Assembly: GCA_017381935.1 (NCBI GenBank)
Contig: JAFOBG010000019.1
Coordinates: 1 to 64,000, forward strand
Source of the DNA: Alistipes sp.
Lineage (GTDB): Bacteria; Bacteroidota; Bacteroidia; Bacteroidales; Rikenellaceae
Direction of reading: 5' to 3'
DNA: 64,000 nucleotides
The notes under the pieces were generated by a model, which worked only from the letters and a program-made list of their open reading frames with translations, was not told the origin of the DNA and did not search any database. Shown here piece by piece: positions 26,576-35,722 of this stretch (position 1 is the first letter of the stretch; the number at the start of each line of letters is the position of its first letter). A program made the translations under genes and the position numbers.

Positions 26576-26695
26576 GATTTAGGAAACACCATCGAAGATG
26601 GTACGAAAGAAAAGAGAGATTGCTTGCCAAGTTTACGTGAGCAAAAGCAAATCTCTCTTTTTTATCGTAATAGCCTTTAGGCTATCCTAAATCCG
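26576..26695 (+). repeat. structured intergenic repeat, module 2, copy B
   Basis: The closing stem GATTTAGGA (26576-26584) pairs with TCCTAAATC (26685-26693). Inside are ACCATC-gaa-GATGGT (26588-26602); a long A/T-flanked hairpin with AAAAGAGAGAT pairing ATCTCTCTTTT (26610-26661); and TAGCC-ttta-GGCTA. The first two stems have sequences different from copy A but the same position and pairing, while AATAGCCTTTAGGCTATCCT is identical in both. The middle arm can serve as a terminator for the convergent valS and rnhA genes. Confidence 0.85.
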
Positions 26696-26705
26696 CACAC
26701 GTACA

Positions 26706-26724
26706 AGAGAAACGCAGTTTCTCT
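26706..26724. other. small perfect hairpin downstream of repeat copy B
   Basis: AGAGAAAC-gca-GTTTCTCT is an 8-bp stem with a 3-base loop. It has no copy at the equivalent place in copy A. CCCTT/AAGGG at about 26740-26760 forms a weaker second stem near the rnhA end. Confidence 0.6.
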
Positions 26725-26776
26725 GAAAGTCTTTTGGATCCCTTATCTTCAGAAAAGGGACGGTACTTAAGCAGTG

Positions 26777-27238
26777 TTATTCTGGTTGATATCCTCTATC
26801 TTCGAGGAGGTTTGAGCCATTTGCGGCGGCGACGGCTAGGGTATCGCAACGGTTATTCTCTACCGTCTCTGCATGACCTTTAACCCAGATAAAGCGTACA
26901 TTATGCTTGCGATAGATTGTAAGGAAACGCATCCATAAATCGGGGTTTTTCTTGCCTGAAAAGCCCTTTTTGGCCCAGCCAAACACCCACCCTTTACTTA
27001 CGGCATCGACAACATACTTTGAATCTGAGTATATTGTTACATCTGATCCCTCAAATTTCAGAGCCTCAAGAGCGACGCATACAGCCATAAGCTCCATGCG
27101 GTTATTTGTTGTGAGGCGAAAACCTGCCGAGAGCTCTTTTCGATGTGGCCCGCTGATAAGTACCACACCATAGCCTCCTGCACCAGGATTGCCAAGTGAT
27201 GAACCGTCAGTATATATCGTAATTACGGGTGTTGCCAT
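26777..27238 (-). CDS. ribonuclease HI
   Basis: A 153-residue RNase H. The catalytic acidic residues are in place: YTDGSSLGNPGAGGYGVVL at the start, E in NNRMELMA, D in IYSDSKYVV and D in CDTLAV near the end. It cuts RNA in RNA-DNA hybrids and removes primers and R-loops in the cytoplasm. Length matches E. coli RnhA (155). The start codon overlaps the stop of the HAD gene by one base (TAATG), so it is coupled in the run ClC-HAD-rnhA. Confidence 0.96.
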   Translation of the reverse strand: MATPVITIYTDGSSLGNPGAGGYGVVLISGPHRKELSAGFRLTTNNRMELMAVCVALEALKFEGSDVTIYSDSKYVVDAVSKGWVFGWAKKGFSGKKNPDLWMRFLTIYRKHNVRFIWVKGHAETVENNRCDTLAVAAANGSNLLEDRGYQPE

Positions 27239-27888
27239 TATTCAAGAACAATCTTTTCCAGCTCGCTAAAACTATCTATAACCCACTCTGCACCACTATC
27301 AAAGAGCGTTTTAGAGGTGTCGCAACCGTAACTTACGCCGCAGCAGTGGCAACCGGCTTTTTTACCCATGCCCATATCGAAAACAGAGTCGCCAACAGCC
27401 ACAGCCTCTTCAACTGTAACACCTGCAAGGCGGATAGCTTCAAGGGCGATGTCTGGTTCCGGCTTTCCATGCTCAACACACTCTACGCCAACAATACTAT
27501 CTAAGTATGGCATAAGGCCGAGGCGCTCAACTACATATGATATTGCAGGAACAACATTGTTCGATGTAATGGCAAACTTGATTCCCTTATCATAAAGACG
27601 CTTGACGGTCTCTAAAACGCCATCAAATAGCCTTATCATGTCAAGACCCTCACTTTTATATATGATGTTGTAAGCCTCTGTCAGACGGGAGATAAGTTCC
27701 GGATTAGTATCGTTTATAAGAAGGGCGATGCAATCCTCGGTAGTACAACCCATATTGCGTTCTATAATGGTTTTATCAAAATGGTAGCCCTCATTATGAC
27801 ACATCTTCTCGGCACAGTAGATAACGCTGGCAAACGAGTCGGCAATAGTGCCATCAAAGTCTAACATTACTAACTTTATCTTGCTCAT
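27238..27888 (-). CDS. HAD-family hydrolase, phosphoglycolate phosphatase-like
   Basis: A 216-residue haloacid dehalogenase-fold phosphatase of subfamily IA. Motif I is LDFDGTIADSF (residues about 8-18), motif II is ITSNN, and motif IV is VGDSVFDMGMGKKAG. The helical cap lies between residues about 18 and 80. Such enzymes remove phosphate from phosphoglycolate, phosphosugars or nucleotides, and the substrate cannot be told here. It overlaps both neighbours by one base. Confidence 0.88.
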   Translation of the reverse strand: MSKIKLVMLDFDGTIADSFASVIYCAEKMCHNEGYHFDKTIIERNMGCTTEDCIALLINDTNPELISRLTEAYNIIYKSEGLDMIRLFDGVLETVKRLYDKGIKFAITSNNVVPAISYVVERLGLMPYLDSIVGVECVEHGKPEPDIALEAIRLAGVTVEEAVAVGDSVFDMGMGKKAGCHCCGVSYGCDTSKTLFDSGAEWVIDSFSELEKIVLE

Positions 27889-29705
27889 TATTGAGATATA
27901 TTTACAAGTTGTTCGCGATATGCATTAAGAATTCTCGACTTAGAGATAAAGCCCTTATAGCGGTTCTCCTTATCAACAACCGGCAACATCCAAGTATGGT
28001 TCTGCTCAAAGCGAGGTAATACCTCTTGAATCTGCTCTTTTTCAAGAATCTTATCAGGTGGCTGAATCATGTAGTGGGTAATTGAGTTGCCCCACTTCTC
28101 ATGCTTAAACATATCTTCACGCAGGTCATCAAGCTGTACGATGCCAAGCAGATGACCAAAATCGTCAATTACAGGGAAAATATTACGGCGGGCAGAGGCG
28201 ATAATTGATACTACATCGCCAAGTGTTGCCTTCTCACGCAGACGAGCAAAATCGCTCTCCATAAGCTCCTCAAGGTTTAAAAATACCAATACAGACTGAT
28301 CTTTGTCGTGTGTAAGCAACTCTCCCTTAGCTCTCAGACGCTTTGTATAGATAGAGTCGGGGTCAAGGTAGTAACCAACGGCAAAGGCTATACAAGCAAC
28401 AATCATGAGTGGGATAAATAGCCCGTAGCCGTTTGATAGCTCTGCAATAAGGAAGATAGAGGTCAGTGGCGCATTCATCACACCTGCCATAACGCCTGCC
28501 ATGCCGACAAGTGTAAAGGTGGTAATAGATATATCCCAATCAAAACATAATTGGCAGAATAGTGCTAAGGCTGCTCCTGTAAATGCGCCCACAAAGAGTG
28601 AGGGTGCAAATGTTCCACCCACACCTCCTGCAGCATTTGTGGTAGCTGTAGCAATAACCTTAAAGAGCATCGTTGCTACTATATAGATAAGAACAACCCA
28701 ATCTATATCTTTAAAGGCGTAGAAGAGTGAGTTCTCAAAAATACTCTGTTTATCTCCATGCATTAGCGATACAAAGGCCTCATAACCCTCACCATAGAGA
28801 GGTGGGAAGAGGAATATGAGCATACCTAACACTCCACCACCGATTAGCCATTTGCGATATTGGTTGGAGATTGCGCCTATTTTGCGGCCTATTGTGGCGT
28901 TAGTCTGAGTGAAGTAGTATGAGACAGCTCCGCATATACAGCCCAAAATGATGAAGAGTGGAATATGCTTAATCTGAAAAGCATCAGCCTCTGTGAGTGA
29001 TACAGAGATAATAGGGTCCCATCCACGTAGTACAATAGCAAGTGTAGTTGCTGTTACAGAGGAGATAAGTAGAGGAATTACAGATGCAGATGTAATATCG
29101 AGCATCAAAATCTCAAGCACAAAGACCACTCCCGTAATAGGGGCCTTGAAGATAGAGGCTACAGCAGCTCCTGCACCACAGCATAAAAGAAGGGTGATAT
29201 TACGATAGTTTAACTTAGCCAACTTTCCTACATTTGAGCCAATAGCAGCTCCCGTGAGTACTATAGGCGCCTCAGGACCAACTGAACCACCAAAACCGAT
29301 AGTTGTAGCTCCTCCCACAATTGAGGTCCAACAGTTGTGGCCTGCAATACGTGAGCCCTTTCGAGACATGGCATATAGTACTCTGGTAACTCCCTCGGAG
29401 ATATTATCTCTTACTATATACTTGACAAAGAGAGTTGCCAAAACAATACCTATGCCAGGGTAGATGAAGTAGAGAATATGAAATGTATCTACATCAAACC
29501 AATTGACAAGACAACTCTTGATAAAATGCAGTAGTACCTCAAACAGATATGTACCCAATCCAGCTAATGCGCCGACAATGATAGCGAGTATCGCCAATAC
29601 TTGACGCTCACTAAGACGCTTTGTCAGGCGCAGAAACCATTGGTATATCTTCTCTCTGCCGGCTGGTTTAATGTATTTTGACTCTTCAATTATCTCCATT
29701 GTCAA
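27888..29705 (-). CDS. ClC-type chloride channel/antiporter with CBS domains
   Basis: A 605-residue membrane protein with the ClC fold. GSVGPEAPIVLTGAAIG (near residue 145-160) holds the conserved gating Glu region, and AAGGVGGTFAPSLFVGA and MAGVMNAPLTSIFLIAE follow. About residues 470-600 form two CBS domains (VVSIIASARRNIFPVIDD and the later HTWMLPVVDKENRYKGFIS) that usually bind adenine nucleotides. It moves chloride (or a related anion), possibly with proton exchange. It lies 5 bases after trpS and is coupled to the HAD gene. Confidence 0.93.
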   Translation of the reverse strand: MTMEIIEESKYIKPAGREKIYQWFLRLTKRLSERQVLAILAIIVGALAGLGTYLFEVLLHFIKSCLVNWFDVDTFHILYFIYPGIGIVLATLFVKYIVRDNISEGVTRVLYAMSRKGSRIAGHNCWTSIVGGATTIGFGGSVGPEAPIVLTGAAIGSNVGKLAKLNYRNITLLLCCGAGAAVASIFKAPITGVVFVLEILMLDITSASVIPLLISSVTATTLAIVLRGWDPIISVSLTEADAFQIKHIPLFIILGCICGAVSYYFTQTNATIGRKIGAISNQYRKWLIGGGVLGMLIFLFPPLYGEGYEAFVSLMHGDKQSIFENSLFYAFKDIDWVVLIYIVATMLFKVIATATTNAAGGVGGTFAPSLFVGAFTGAALALFCQLCFDWDISITTFTLVGMAGVMAGVMNAPLTSIFLIAELSNGYGLFIPLMIVACIAFAVGYYLDPDSIYTKRLRAKGELLTHDKDQSVLVFLNLEELMESDFARLREKATLGDVVSIIASARRNIFPVIDDFGHLLGIVQLDDLREDMFKHEKWGNSITHYMIQPPDKILEKEQIQEVLPRFEQNHTWMLPVVDKENRYKGFISKSRILNAYREQLVNISQ

Positions 29706-29710
29706 AACTA

Positions 29711-30838
29711 CTATTTATTCTCGTCCTTGTAGTGTGCCGCTTGCTGTGCGATTAGCTCACGGTCTGCAAAGTAATTTATCTTCATCGCATTGCGGACATC
29801 TGTAAGGGTCTGTGCTGCAACAGCACGAGCAGCAGCAGAGCCTTGCTCAAGAATCTGATAAACCTCCTCAATATTCTGCTCCCAATATCTTCTACGCTCA
29901 CGAATAGGTGTAAGCAGTTCGTTAAGGATAGCAATGAGGAATTTCTTACACTTTACATCACCCAAACCACCACGGCGATAGTGGTCCTTAAGAGCATCAA
30001 GGTTTTCATACTCAGGTAGATATAGCGCAAAGTGCTCAGGACGGCAGAATGCATCAAGATATGTAAAGACGCAGTTGCCCTCAACCTGACCAGGGTCCTC
30101 TACTTTGAGGTGATTAGGGTCGGTGTACATACCCATAACCTTCTGCTTAACCTCCTTCTCGCTATCTGATAGATAGATGCAGTTACCCAAAGACTTACTC
30201 ATCTTAGCCTTACCATCAGTTCCTGGCAGACGCAGACATGCACAATTTGAAGGGAGTAAAATTTCTGGATTTACAAGAGTCTGACCGTAGATAGAGTTGA
30301 ACTTGTGTACAATCTCACGAGTCTGCTCAATCATAGGCTCTTGGTCCTCACCAACAGGGACGGTTGTAGCCTTGAAGGCTGTAATGTCGGCAGCCTGAGA
30401 GATAGGGTATGTGAAGAAACCTACAGGAATACCCTTCTTCTGTGTGGTATCGCCCTCGCAGACATCCTCCGAAAAACCACGCATCTTAATCTCAGTCTTT
30501 ACAGTTGGGTTGCGTTGGAGACGTGATACGGTTACAAGATTCATGTAGTAGAAGGCAAGCTCACAGAGCTCTGCAACCTGAGATTGGATGAAAATAGTAG
30601 AGATATTTGGGTCTATACCGCATGAGAGGTAGTCAAGAGCAACCTCAATAATATTTTGGCGAACTTTGTCCGGATTGTCTGCATTGTCAGTAAGCGCCTG
30701 AGCATCAGCAATCATGATGAAAATCTTCTCAAACTCTCCGGAGTTCTGTAACTCCACACGACGAGAGAGTGAACCTACAAAGTGTCCTAAATGGAGGCGT
30801 CCGGTAGGACGATCGCCTGTCAGTATAATCTTTCCCAT
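29711..30838 (-). CDS. tryptophanyl-tRNA synthetase
   Basis: A 375-residue class I synthetase. [17 protein letters not shown] at residues about 7-23 carries the HIGH motif as HLGH, and [10 protein letters not shown] carries KMSKS. The length is somewhat longer than most bacterial TrpRS (about 330). It charges tRNA-Trp. It is the first gene of the minus-strand run to rnhA and has a canonical promoter at 30916-30947. I saw no leader peptide with tandem Trp codons or T-box upstream. Confidence 0.97.
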   Translation of the reverse strand: MGKIILTGDRPTGRLHLGHFVGSLSRRVELQNSGEFEKIFIMIADAQALTDNADNPDKVRQNIIEVALDYLSCGIDPNISTIFIQSQVAELCELAFYYMNLVTVSRLQRNPTVKTEIKMRGFSEDVCEGDTTQKKGIPVGFFTYPISQAADITAFKATTVPVGEDQEPMIEQTREIVHKFNSIYGQTLVNPEILLPSNCACLRLPGTDGKAKMSKSLGNCIYLSDSEKEVKQKVMGMYTDPNHLKVEDPGQVEGNCVFTYLDAFCRPEHFALYLPEYENLDALKDHYRRGGLGDVKCKKFLIAILNELLTPIRERRRYWEQNIEEVYQILEQGSAAARAVAAQTLTDVRNAMKINYFADRELIAQQAAHYKDENK

Positions 30839-30915
30839 AGTCTGTATTGGTTGTTCTATAAAATTAGTAATCGGGTTAATTAAACTATTTAATCAAAAAT
30901 AGTGATTCAATCGTA

Positions 30916-30947
30916 CAAAGATAGATAGAAGAATTCAAACTGCAAAA
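30916..30947 (-). promoter_or_regulatory. promoter of the trpS operon
   Basis: On the minus strand, TTTTG (30947-30943), a 19-base spacer and TATCTTTG (30923-30916) match the Bacteroidota consensus. The leader is about 75 bases. Confidence 0.85.
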
Positions 30948-31011
30948 TGATAATCGCTGCCAAAGTATCCATTTTATGGATAAGGATTGAATTTTTTGCA
31001 ATTTTATAGCA

Positions 31012-31049
31012 AACAAGGTTGGTTAGCAACTCCGCTAACCAACCTTGTT
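31012..31049. terminator. long hairpin terminator after the histidine phosphatase gene
   Basis: A 16-bp perfect stem (31012-31027 with 31034-31049, core GGTTGGTTAGC/GCTAACCAACC) has loop AACTCC. It lies 26 bases after the phosphatase stop (minus strand). The T-tail is short on that side, so it may also protect the transcript end. Confidence 0.75.
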
Positions 31050-31074
31050 ATATTCTTGTAAATTTGTTTAAGTA

Positions 31075-32370
31075 CTATTTTGCCTCTGGCTTACACTGTG
31101 CAAGGCAATAGTTACGCAAATCCTCCCATCGGTAGAATGGGTAGCAGTCTGTCTTTACAGGGATGCGTATATCACGCTCGCTGTGTAATAATCTTACAAG
31201 TACATCACCCTGCTTGTTGCGATAGAAGATAAACTGTACATTGACCGACATTGAGGTTATACGGCTGTCGCACCATACTTCAGGCAGGCGCTCAATTTCT
31301 GCAAAAGAGACACGTCCATCGCATCCCTCGGCATGCATGATTGCCAGCAGAGGTATAATTGCCGAGTCATGACCAAATCTGAGTGTCGCTACCTCATTTT
31401 TGGTGCTACCATCAATAATAGCATCGGCACGCTCAATAATATCACGCAATAATAACTTTCCATCCTGATTACGAACATCTCCGAAATCTATAGATGGGCC
31501 ATAGGTCAGATAGCGACGAATGTTGAACAAATGCCACATTTGAAAACGCTCCTCTTCAGTGAAAACGTCGTGCAACTCAGGCAGATTATCAAAGTTCTGT
31601 ACTATCATAGCCAAATCGTGCATGTTGCCCATAAATAGATGTGTGTCAGTGCTTTTGTAAGTTTGGCGAATTAACTTTTCAGCATAGTCGTAGTCGTTGA
31701 ATATACGACAGACAAAAGCTTTGTCTTTAGTCTGCTCCTGCTGATATTTTTTAGCCATTGTGCGAGCTGTCTTGTAGAAGGTATCCATGTTCTTCTCAGG
31801 ACGTGTAATGTCAATATCATGTGCACTTGCAAATCGTGTGATAGATAGCTCTGGGTGTATCTCTTTCAGTCTCTCAGTAAAGGCTGTCATGCTTATAACA
31901 CAGCGTACCGAAGGGGATGAAAAACAGGTTATATGGTTGCCATTTTTTGCTGAAAATACCTCTGGATATAGAGTCGCCATACGCTCGGCAATGCCCTTCT
32001 GCTCTCGCTCGCCACGTGGAGAGAGGTCGCCTGCTCTCATGTGTGCATCATCAGCTATTGTACGTATACGATGCATAAGGCTTACGCCGAGCTCTGTAAG
32101 TTTACCATCTTTGTATGCCTGCTCTAACATCACAGCTGGCTGGTCATACTTCTCTTGAGCTGTTTGATAACGAGAACCGTGGCGGCCATAGTGTGATATG
32201 TAAAACGGCTTGTAACCCTTTGGCGGTGTAATAGGCTTTTGATAAGTAACCATATAGGCAGTGTAGATACCACCTGCAAGATTTGGGTTGGTGGCAATCT
32301 GCTCTCGAATACTCTGTGCAGTTGCAGAATAGGCAACTAAAAGAGCAAGTATAAGTAAAAAGTGTCTCAT
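31075..32370 (-). CDS. exported histidine-type phosphatase (phytase/MINPP-like)
   Basis: A 431-residue protein with a signal peptide (MRHFLLILALLVAYSATAQS). The branch-2 histidine acid phosphatase motif is in ISHYGRHGSRYQ (near residue 55). The distal catalytic motif appears as RFGHDSAI (near 330), where HD is used rather than HAE. Family members strip phosphate from inositol phosphates, and a Bacteroides MINPP homologue is known as an outer-membrane-vesicle phytase. Substrate is inferred, not shown. It is divergent from oxyR across a 164-base gap. Confidence 0.87.
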   Translation of the reverse strand: MRHFLLILALLVAYSATAQSIREQIATNPNLAGGIYTAYMVTYQKPITPPKGYKPFYISHYGRHGSRYQTAQEKYDQPAVMLEQAYKDGKLTELGVSLMHRIRTIADDAHMRAGDLSPRGEREQKGIAERMATLYPEVFSAKNGNHITCFSSPSVRCVISMTAFTERLKEIHPELSITRFASAHDIDITRPEKNMDTFYKTARTMAKKYQQEQTKDKAFVCRIFNDYDYAEKLIRQTYKSTDTHLFMGNMHDLAMIVQNFDNLPELHDVFTEEERFQMWHLFNIRRYLTYGPSIDFGDVRNQDGKLLLRDIIERADAIIDGSTKNEVATLRFGHDSAIIPLLAIMHAEGCDGRVSFAEIERLPEVWCDSRITSMSVNVQFIFYRNKQGDVLVRLLHSERDIRIPVKTDCYPFYRWEDLRNYCLAQCKPEAK

Positions 32371-32478
32371 AATTATTAGGTTATAGATCTATAATATTCA
32401 CAAATATATGAAAAAAATTGGGTTCTACAAAAGGTGCGCAACTAAAGATAGTGATATTTAGTAAATAATAGGGCTTAG

Positions 32479-32511
32479 TTTTGTGTAATATCAATTATTT
32501 TTATACCTTTG
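32479..32511 (+). promoter_or_regulatory. promoter of oxyR
   Basis: TTTTG (32479-32483), a 20-base spacer and TACCTTTG (32504-32511) match the Bacteroidota consensus. The ATG at 32535 is about 20 bases after the predicted start. This also argues against an upstream in-frame start at 32481, which would lie inside the promoter. Confidence 0.85.
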
Positions 32512-32534
32512 TTGTGAATAATAAGTATAATGTT

Positions 32535-33428
32535 ATGACAATTATCCAACTTGAATATCTTCTTGCAGTTGCAAACTTCGGTAGTTTCTCAGTTGCTGCG
32601 GACCATTGCTTTGTTACACAACCATCTCTGAGTATGCAGATTAAGGCTCTTGAGGGGGAGTTAGGAGTGATGCTCCTTGACCGTTCTAAAAAGCCTGTTG
32701 TACCGACCGAAGCAGGTGAGGTTGTGCTTGCTCAGGCTCGTGAGACTTTGAAGGAGTATAACTCTATTAAGGAGGTGGTGCAGCAGTTTAAGGGTGAGAT
32801 TGCGGGTAAAATCCGCCTTGGCGTTATCCCGACCATTGCCCCTTATATTTTGCATAAATTTATTCCGGAGTTTGTATCTCGTTACCCTAAGGTTGAGTTG
32901 GAGATTCGTGAAATGCAGACTCAGTATATCATTGAGGAACTAAATAGAGACCGTATAGATGTAGCTTTGGTTGCGGGTGGTACTTGTGGAGATGATATTA
33001 CAGAGTATGACCTATTTGATGACCACTTCTACGCCTATGTCTCTCCGATTAATACGCTATATAAGAAGAGCAATATACAGATTTCGGATATAGATATGCG
33101 AGAGCTTATACTGCTTAGTGTCGGAAACTGTATGCGAGACCAAGTTCTTGAATTGTGTCAGTCTCGCTCATTGCATCCGGCTCGTTATTACTTCGAGTCT
33201 GGCTCGCTTGATACACTGATGCGTATTGTTGATTGCACAAACAATATTACAATTATACCGGAGATGGCAGTTGAGTATATTCCGAAGGAGCGTGCTCGAC
33301 AGGTAAAATCGCTTATCCGAGGTGCATCTTCTCGTAAAATATCGCTTGCTGTAAGACGTACTTATGTAAAGTTGTCTATTGTTGAGGCGTTACAAAAGAC
33401 TATTCTTGATTGTGTAGGTAAGAGGTAG
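32535..33428 (+). CDS. LysR-type peroxide sensor OxyR
   Basis: A 297-residue LysR-family regulator. The winged-helix domain (MTIIQLEYLLAVANFGSFSV to about residue 65) begins at 32535. The substrate-like domain holds GNCMRDQVLELC, in which two cysteines nine residues apart match the redox pair Cys199/Cys208 of E. coli OxyR with the same RDQ word between them. So it should sense peroxide by disulfide formation and activate catalase, Dps and Ahp genes, none of which is in this window. The in-frame start at 32481 is rejected because the promoter overlaps it. Confidence 0.93.
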   Translation: MTIIQLEYLLAVANFGSFSVAADHCFVTQPSLSMQIKALEGELGVMLLDRSKKPVVPTEAGEVVLAQARETLKEYNSIKEVVQQFKGEIAGKIRLGVIPTIAPYILHKFIPEFVSRYPKVELEIREMQTQYIIEELNRDRIDVALVAGGTCGDDITEYDLFDDHFYAYVSPINTLYKKSNIQISDIDMRELILLSVGNCMRDQVLELCQSRSLHPARYYFESGSLDTLMRIVDCTNNITIIPEMAVEYIPKERARQVKSLIRGASSRKISLAVRRTYVKLSIVEALQKTILDCVGKR

Positions 33429-33443
33429 AATAGATAGTATAAT

Positions 33444-33493
33444 AATAGAGCCTTAACACTTAAGTTTTCTTGAAAATGTTAAGGCTCTATTTT
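33444..33493. terminator. bidirectional terminator between oxyR and yhcH-like gene
   Basis: A 15-bp perfect stem AATAGAGCCTTAACA (33444-33458) pairs with 33477-33491, followed by TTT. It separates two convergent genes. Confidence 0.88.
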
Positions 33494-33502
33494 TCTGACT
33501 AA

Positions 33503-33955
33503 CTATTTAAGCACTTTGAAAATCATCTTCTTGATTTTGCCTGTGCCAAGCATAGGGGCATGAGCATCCTCAGGATAGAGAATTGAGAACTGACCTTCAC
33601 GCATGGTGTAGAATGTTTGAGGCTCATCGGTATAGAACTGCACATCTTTAGTTGTATCAAACTCACCCTTAGCCTTTTTACAATCTTTACGCTCAGACCA
33701 TCCGAACTCCTCTTTAGTAGCTCCACCGATGATAACCTGTATATCGACATACTTATCGTGTACCTCAAGTAGTGCCTCATATCGAGGTTTTAAGTCAACC
33801 TCCATAACGTTGACAAAGAGTTCATCTCCCAATATGTCGTGGCGACCTACAGCAATAGTCTTTGGGTTACATTGTGCTAAAAAGTCGAATGCTGCCTTAA
33901 ATCGTGGGTTAAGCGGGTAGTAAATCTCTGCATTTTTAATAGAATCTAAAATCAT
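33503..33955 (-). CDS. YhcH/YjgK/YiaL family protein
   Basis: A 150-residue cupin-like protein of the YhcH (DUF386) family. HDKYVDIQVIIGG, GRHDI and PEDAHAPML carry the His/Glu/Asp residues thought to bind metal in this family. Members are linked to sialic acid or other sugar catabolism, possibly as anomerases, but no sugar genes adjoin it here. It lies 14 bases after the endonuclease/phosphatase-family gene on the same strand. Confidence 0.88.
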   Translation of the reverse strand: MILDSIKNAEIYYPLNPRFKAAFDFLAQCNPKTIAVGRHDILGDELFVNVMEVDLKPRYEALLEVHDKYVDIQVIIGGATKEEFGWSERKDCKKAKGEFDTTKDVQFYTDEPQTFYTMREGQFSILYPEDAHAPMLGTGKIKKMIFKVLK

Positions 33956-33969
33956 AGTAACCTAATATT

Positions 33970-35100
33970 TTATTGTTTCTTCTTATCTTGTTTGAGTTTT
34001 AATCTTGATATTATAGGGTAGTGGTCTGAGTAGTTCATTGAGTAATCAACCTCATACGATAGTATGTCAAAATGCTCTGTGGTAAGCATATGGTCTATAG
34101 CTAAGAGCTTGAAAAATCCGTTAAACGTATATGTATATCCTGAACCTGCGGCAATAAAGGTATCGACAAGAGATTGTGCAATTAAGTTATAGCTGTATGA
34201 TAGAGGAACGTCGTTAAAGTCTCCGCATACAATCATCTTTCGAGGTTGTGAGGCTATGATAAACTCCTCAACCTTCTTAGCTTGTGCGCTACGGAAGATG
34301 TTATTTTCAGCCAATTTGTCAGCAATACTCTTCAGCTTAGAGTTGCGAGCAGTATCAAGTACGTACTCATGTCCCTCAACAAACTGCATATCTTGTGCCG
34401 TAATAGTTGTCGATTTGAGGTGTAGATTTATAACTCTTACAGTATCTTTACCTATAAGTAAATCGGCCCAAATAGCGTTAAAGCGAGGTAGAGAGTCTAT
34501 AAGGCCTTGCTTGAGAATACGGTACTTTGTGAAAATCTCGCATGAGAAGTCAAGAGAACCATTTGCTGTAGAGGTATATTTTTCTCCCAATTCGTTCCAT
34601 CTCTCTTTTGACGCAGATACATACTCTTGCAGACATAGAATATTTGGATTGTGGGCTTTGAGGGCTGATACAATAGAGTCGCTATCGTTGTTGGCGATGT
34701 TGTAGCAGACAACCTTTGTGCAGTTCTTGATATTTGTCTGAGGCTTTTGCTTGAAGTCTATGCGATAGTAGCGTTTTACAGACAGACTACCTATAATTAC
34801 AAATATCAGAGAGAAGATTACAATACTCCACTTCCAGCGTAAAACCCAATATAGCGATACAATAAGTAACACCATATATATAATAGGAGCTCCCAAGACA
34901 ACTGTTGAGAGTAGTCCAAGCTGTTCCGGAGTAACTTTTGGGGTTATGACACAGATAATGGTAGCTGCTGCAAGGAGTAGCAGAGCCACAAACATAATAA
35001 TATCAAGTACAAAAAGTAGAAAAGATAGCGAAAAACGACGAGTCTTTACCTTCTTGCCCTTGCGATAGTCTCGATATATGTTACCATTAGTGCGTGCCAT
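33970..35100 (-). CDS. membrane-bound endonuclease/exonuclease/phosphatase-family protein
   Basis: A 376-residue protein. About three membrane segments occupy residues 25-120 and a Mg-dependent EEP domain fills the rest. Catalytic words visible are NILCLQEYV, VCGDFNDVP, AIDHMLTT and YSDHYPII, matching the Glu, Asp-Asn, and Asp-His residues of the fold. The domain is predicted to face outside the cytoplasm. EEP proteins cut nucleic acids or phosphoesters or lipids; the substrate is unknown. It follows the rhomboid gene by 10 bases in the mutL operon. Confidence 0.85.
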   Translation of the reverse strand: MARTNGNIYRDYRKGKKVKTRRFSLSFLLFVLDIIMFVALLLLAAATIICVITPKVTPEQLGLLSTVVLGAPIIYMVLLIVSLYWVLRWKWSIVIFSLIFVIIGSLSVKRYYRIDFKQKPQTNIKNCTKVVCYNIANNDSDSIVSALKAHNPNILCLQEYVSASKERWNELGEKYTSTANGSLDFSCEIFTKYRILKQGLIDSLPRFNAIWADLLIGKDTVRVINLHLKSTTITAQDMQFVEGHEYVLDTARNSKLKSIADKLAENNIFRSAQAKKVEEFIIASQPRKMIVCGDFNDVPLSYSYNLIAQSLVDTFIAAGSGYTYTFNGFFKLLAIDHMLTTEHFDILSYEVDYSMNYSDHYPIISRLKLKQDKKKQ

Positions 35101-35110
35101 ACACTAGATC

Positions 35111-35722
35111 CTAAAAATAGATTACCCTCTTGTTCTTCCAATAGTAGAGCAAAGCCCATCCCCATAACATGCCTCCTACGTGTGCAAAGTGAGCAATACC
35201 ATCACTCATGCCACCCCAGCCCTGGAATAGTTCCAGAACGATATATCCTGTTACAAACCATTTAGCCTTAATTGGGAATGGAATAGGGAAGACAAATATC
35301 TGATTGTTTGGGTGCATCACTCCAAAAGCCATCAAAAGGCCCATTACAGCACCAGAGGCACCGAGCATTGTAAAGTTATATTCACCTGCCACCCAAGCAA
35401 CTAACATCTGGAATATTGCAGCACCAACTCCACAGACAAAGTAGTAGGTTAGGAAGCGTTTTGTGCCCAACTCATACTCTAACGTTCTACCAAACATCCA
35501 TAGCGCAAACATGTTGAAGAATAGATGGCTAAAACCACCATGTAGGAACATGTAGGTAACAAACTGGTATATATGGAAGTTTGGAGACTCTATCCAAAAT
35601 AACTGACCATAGGTACCCAAAAGTGTATTAACTCTCGGTATTAGATATGTTGCCAAAAACAACATACAGTTGGCAATAATCAGATTCTTTACTGCCGGTG
35701 GTGTTTTGAAATATGGATTCAT
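35111..35722 (-). CDS. rhomboid intramembrane serine protease
   Basis: A 203-residue six-segment membrane protein. The catalytic Ser is in GASGAVMG (near residue 118-125) and the His in FAHVGGMLWG (near 180). HGGFSHLFFNM carries the conserved loop histidines. Rhomboids cut membrane proteins within the lipid layer. Its first codons overlap mutL by 4 bases, a pairing that probably reflects shared transcription rather than shared function. Confidence 0.92.
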   Translation of the reverse strand: MNPYFKTPPAVKNLIIANCMLFLATYLIPRVNTLLGTYGQLFWIESPNFHIYQFVTYMFLHGGFSHLFFNMFALWMFGRTLEYELGTKRFLTYYFVCGVGAAIFQMLVAWVAGEYNFTMLGASGAVMGLLMAFGVMHPNNQIFVFPIPFPIKAKWFVTGYIVLELFQGWGGMSDGIAHFAHVGGMLWGWALLYYWKNKRVIYF

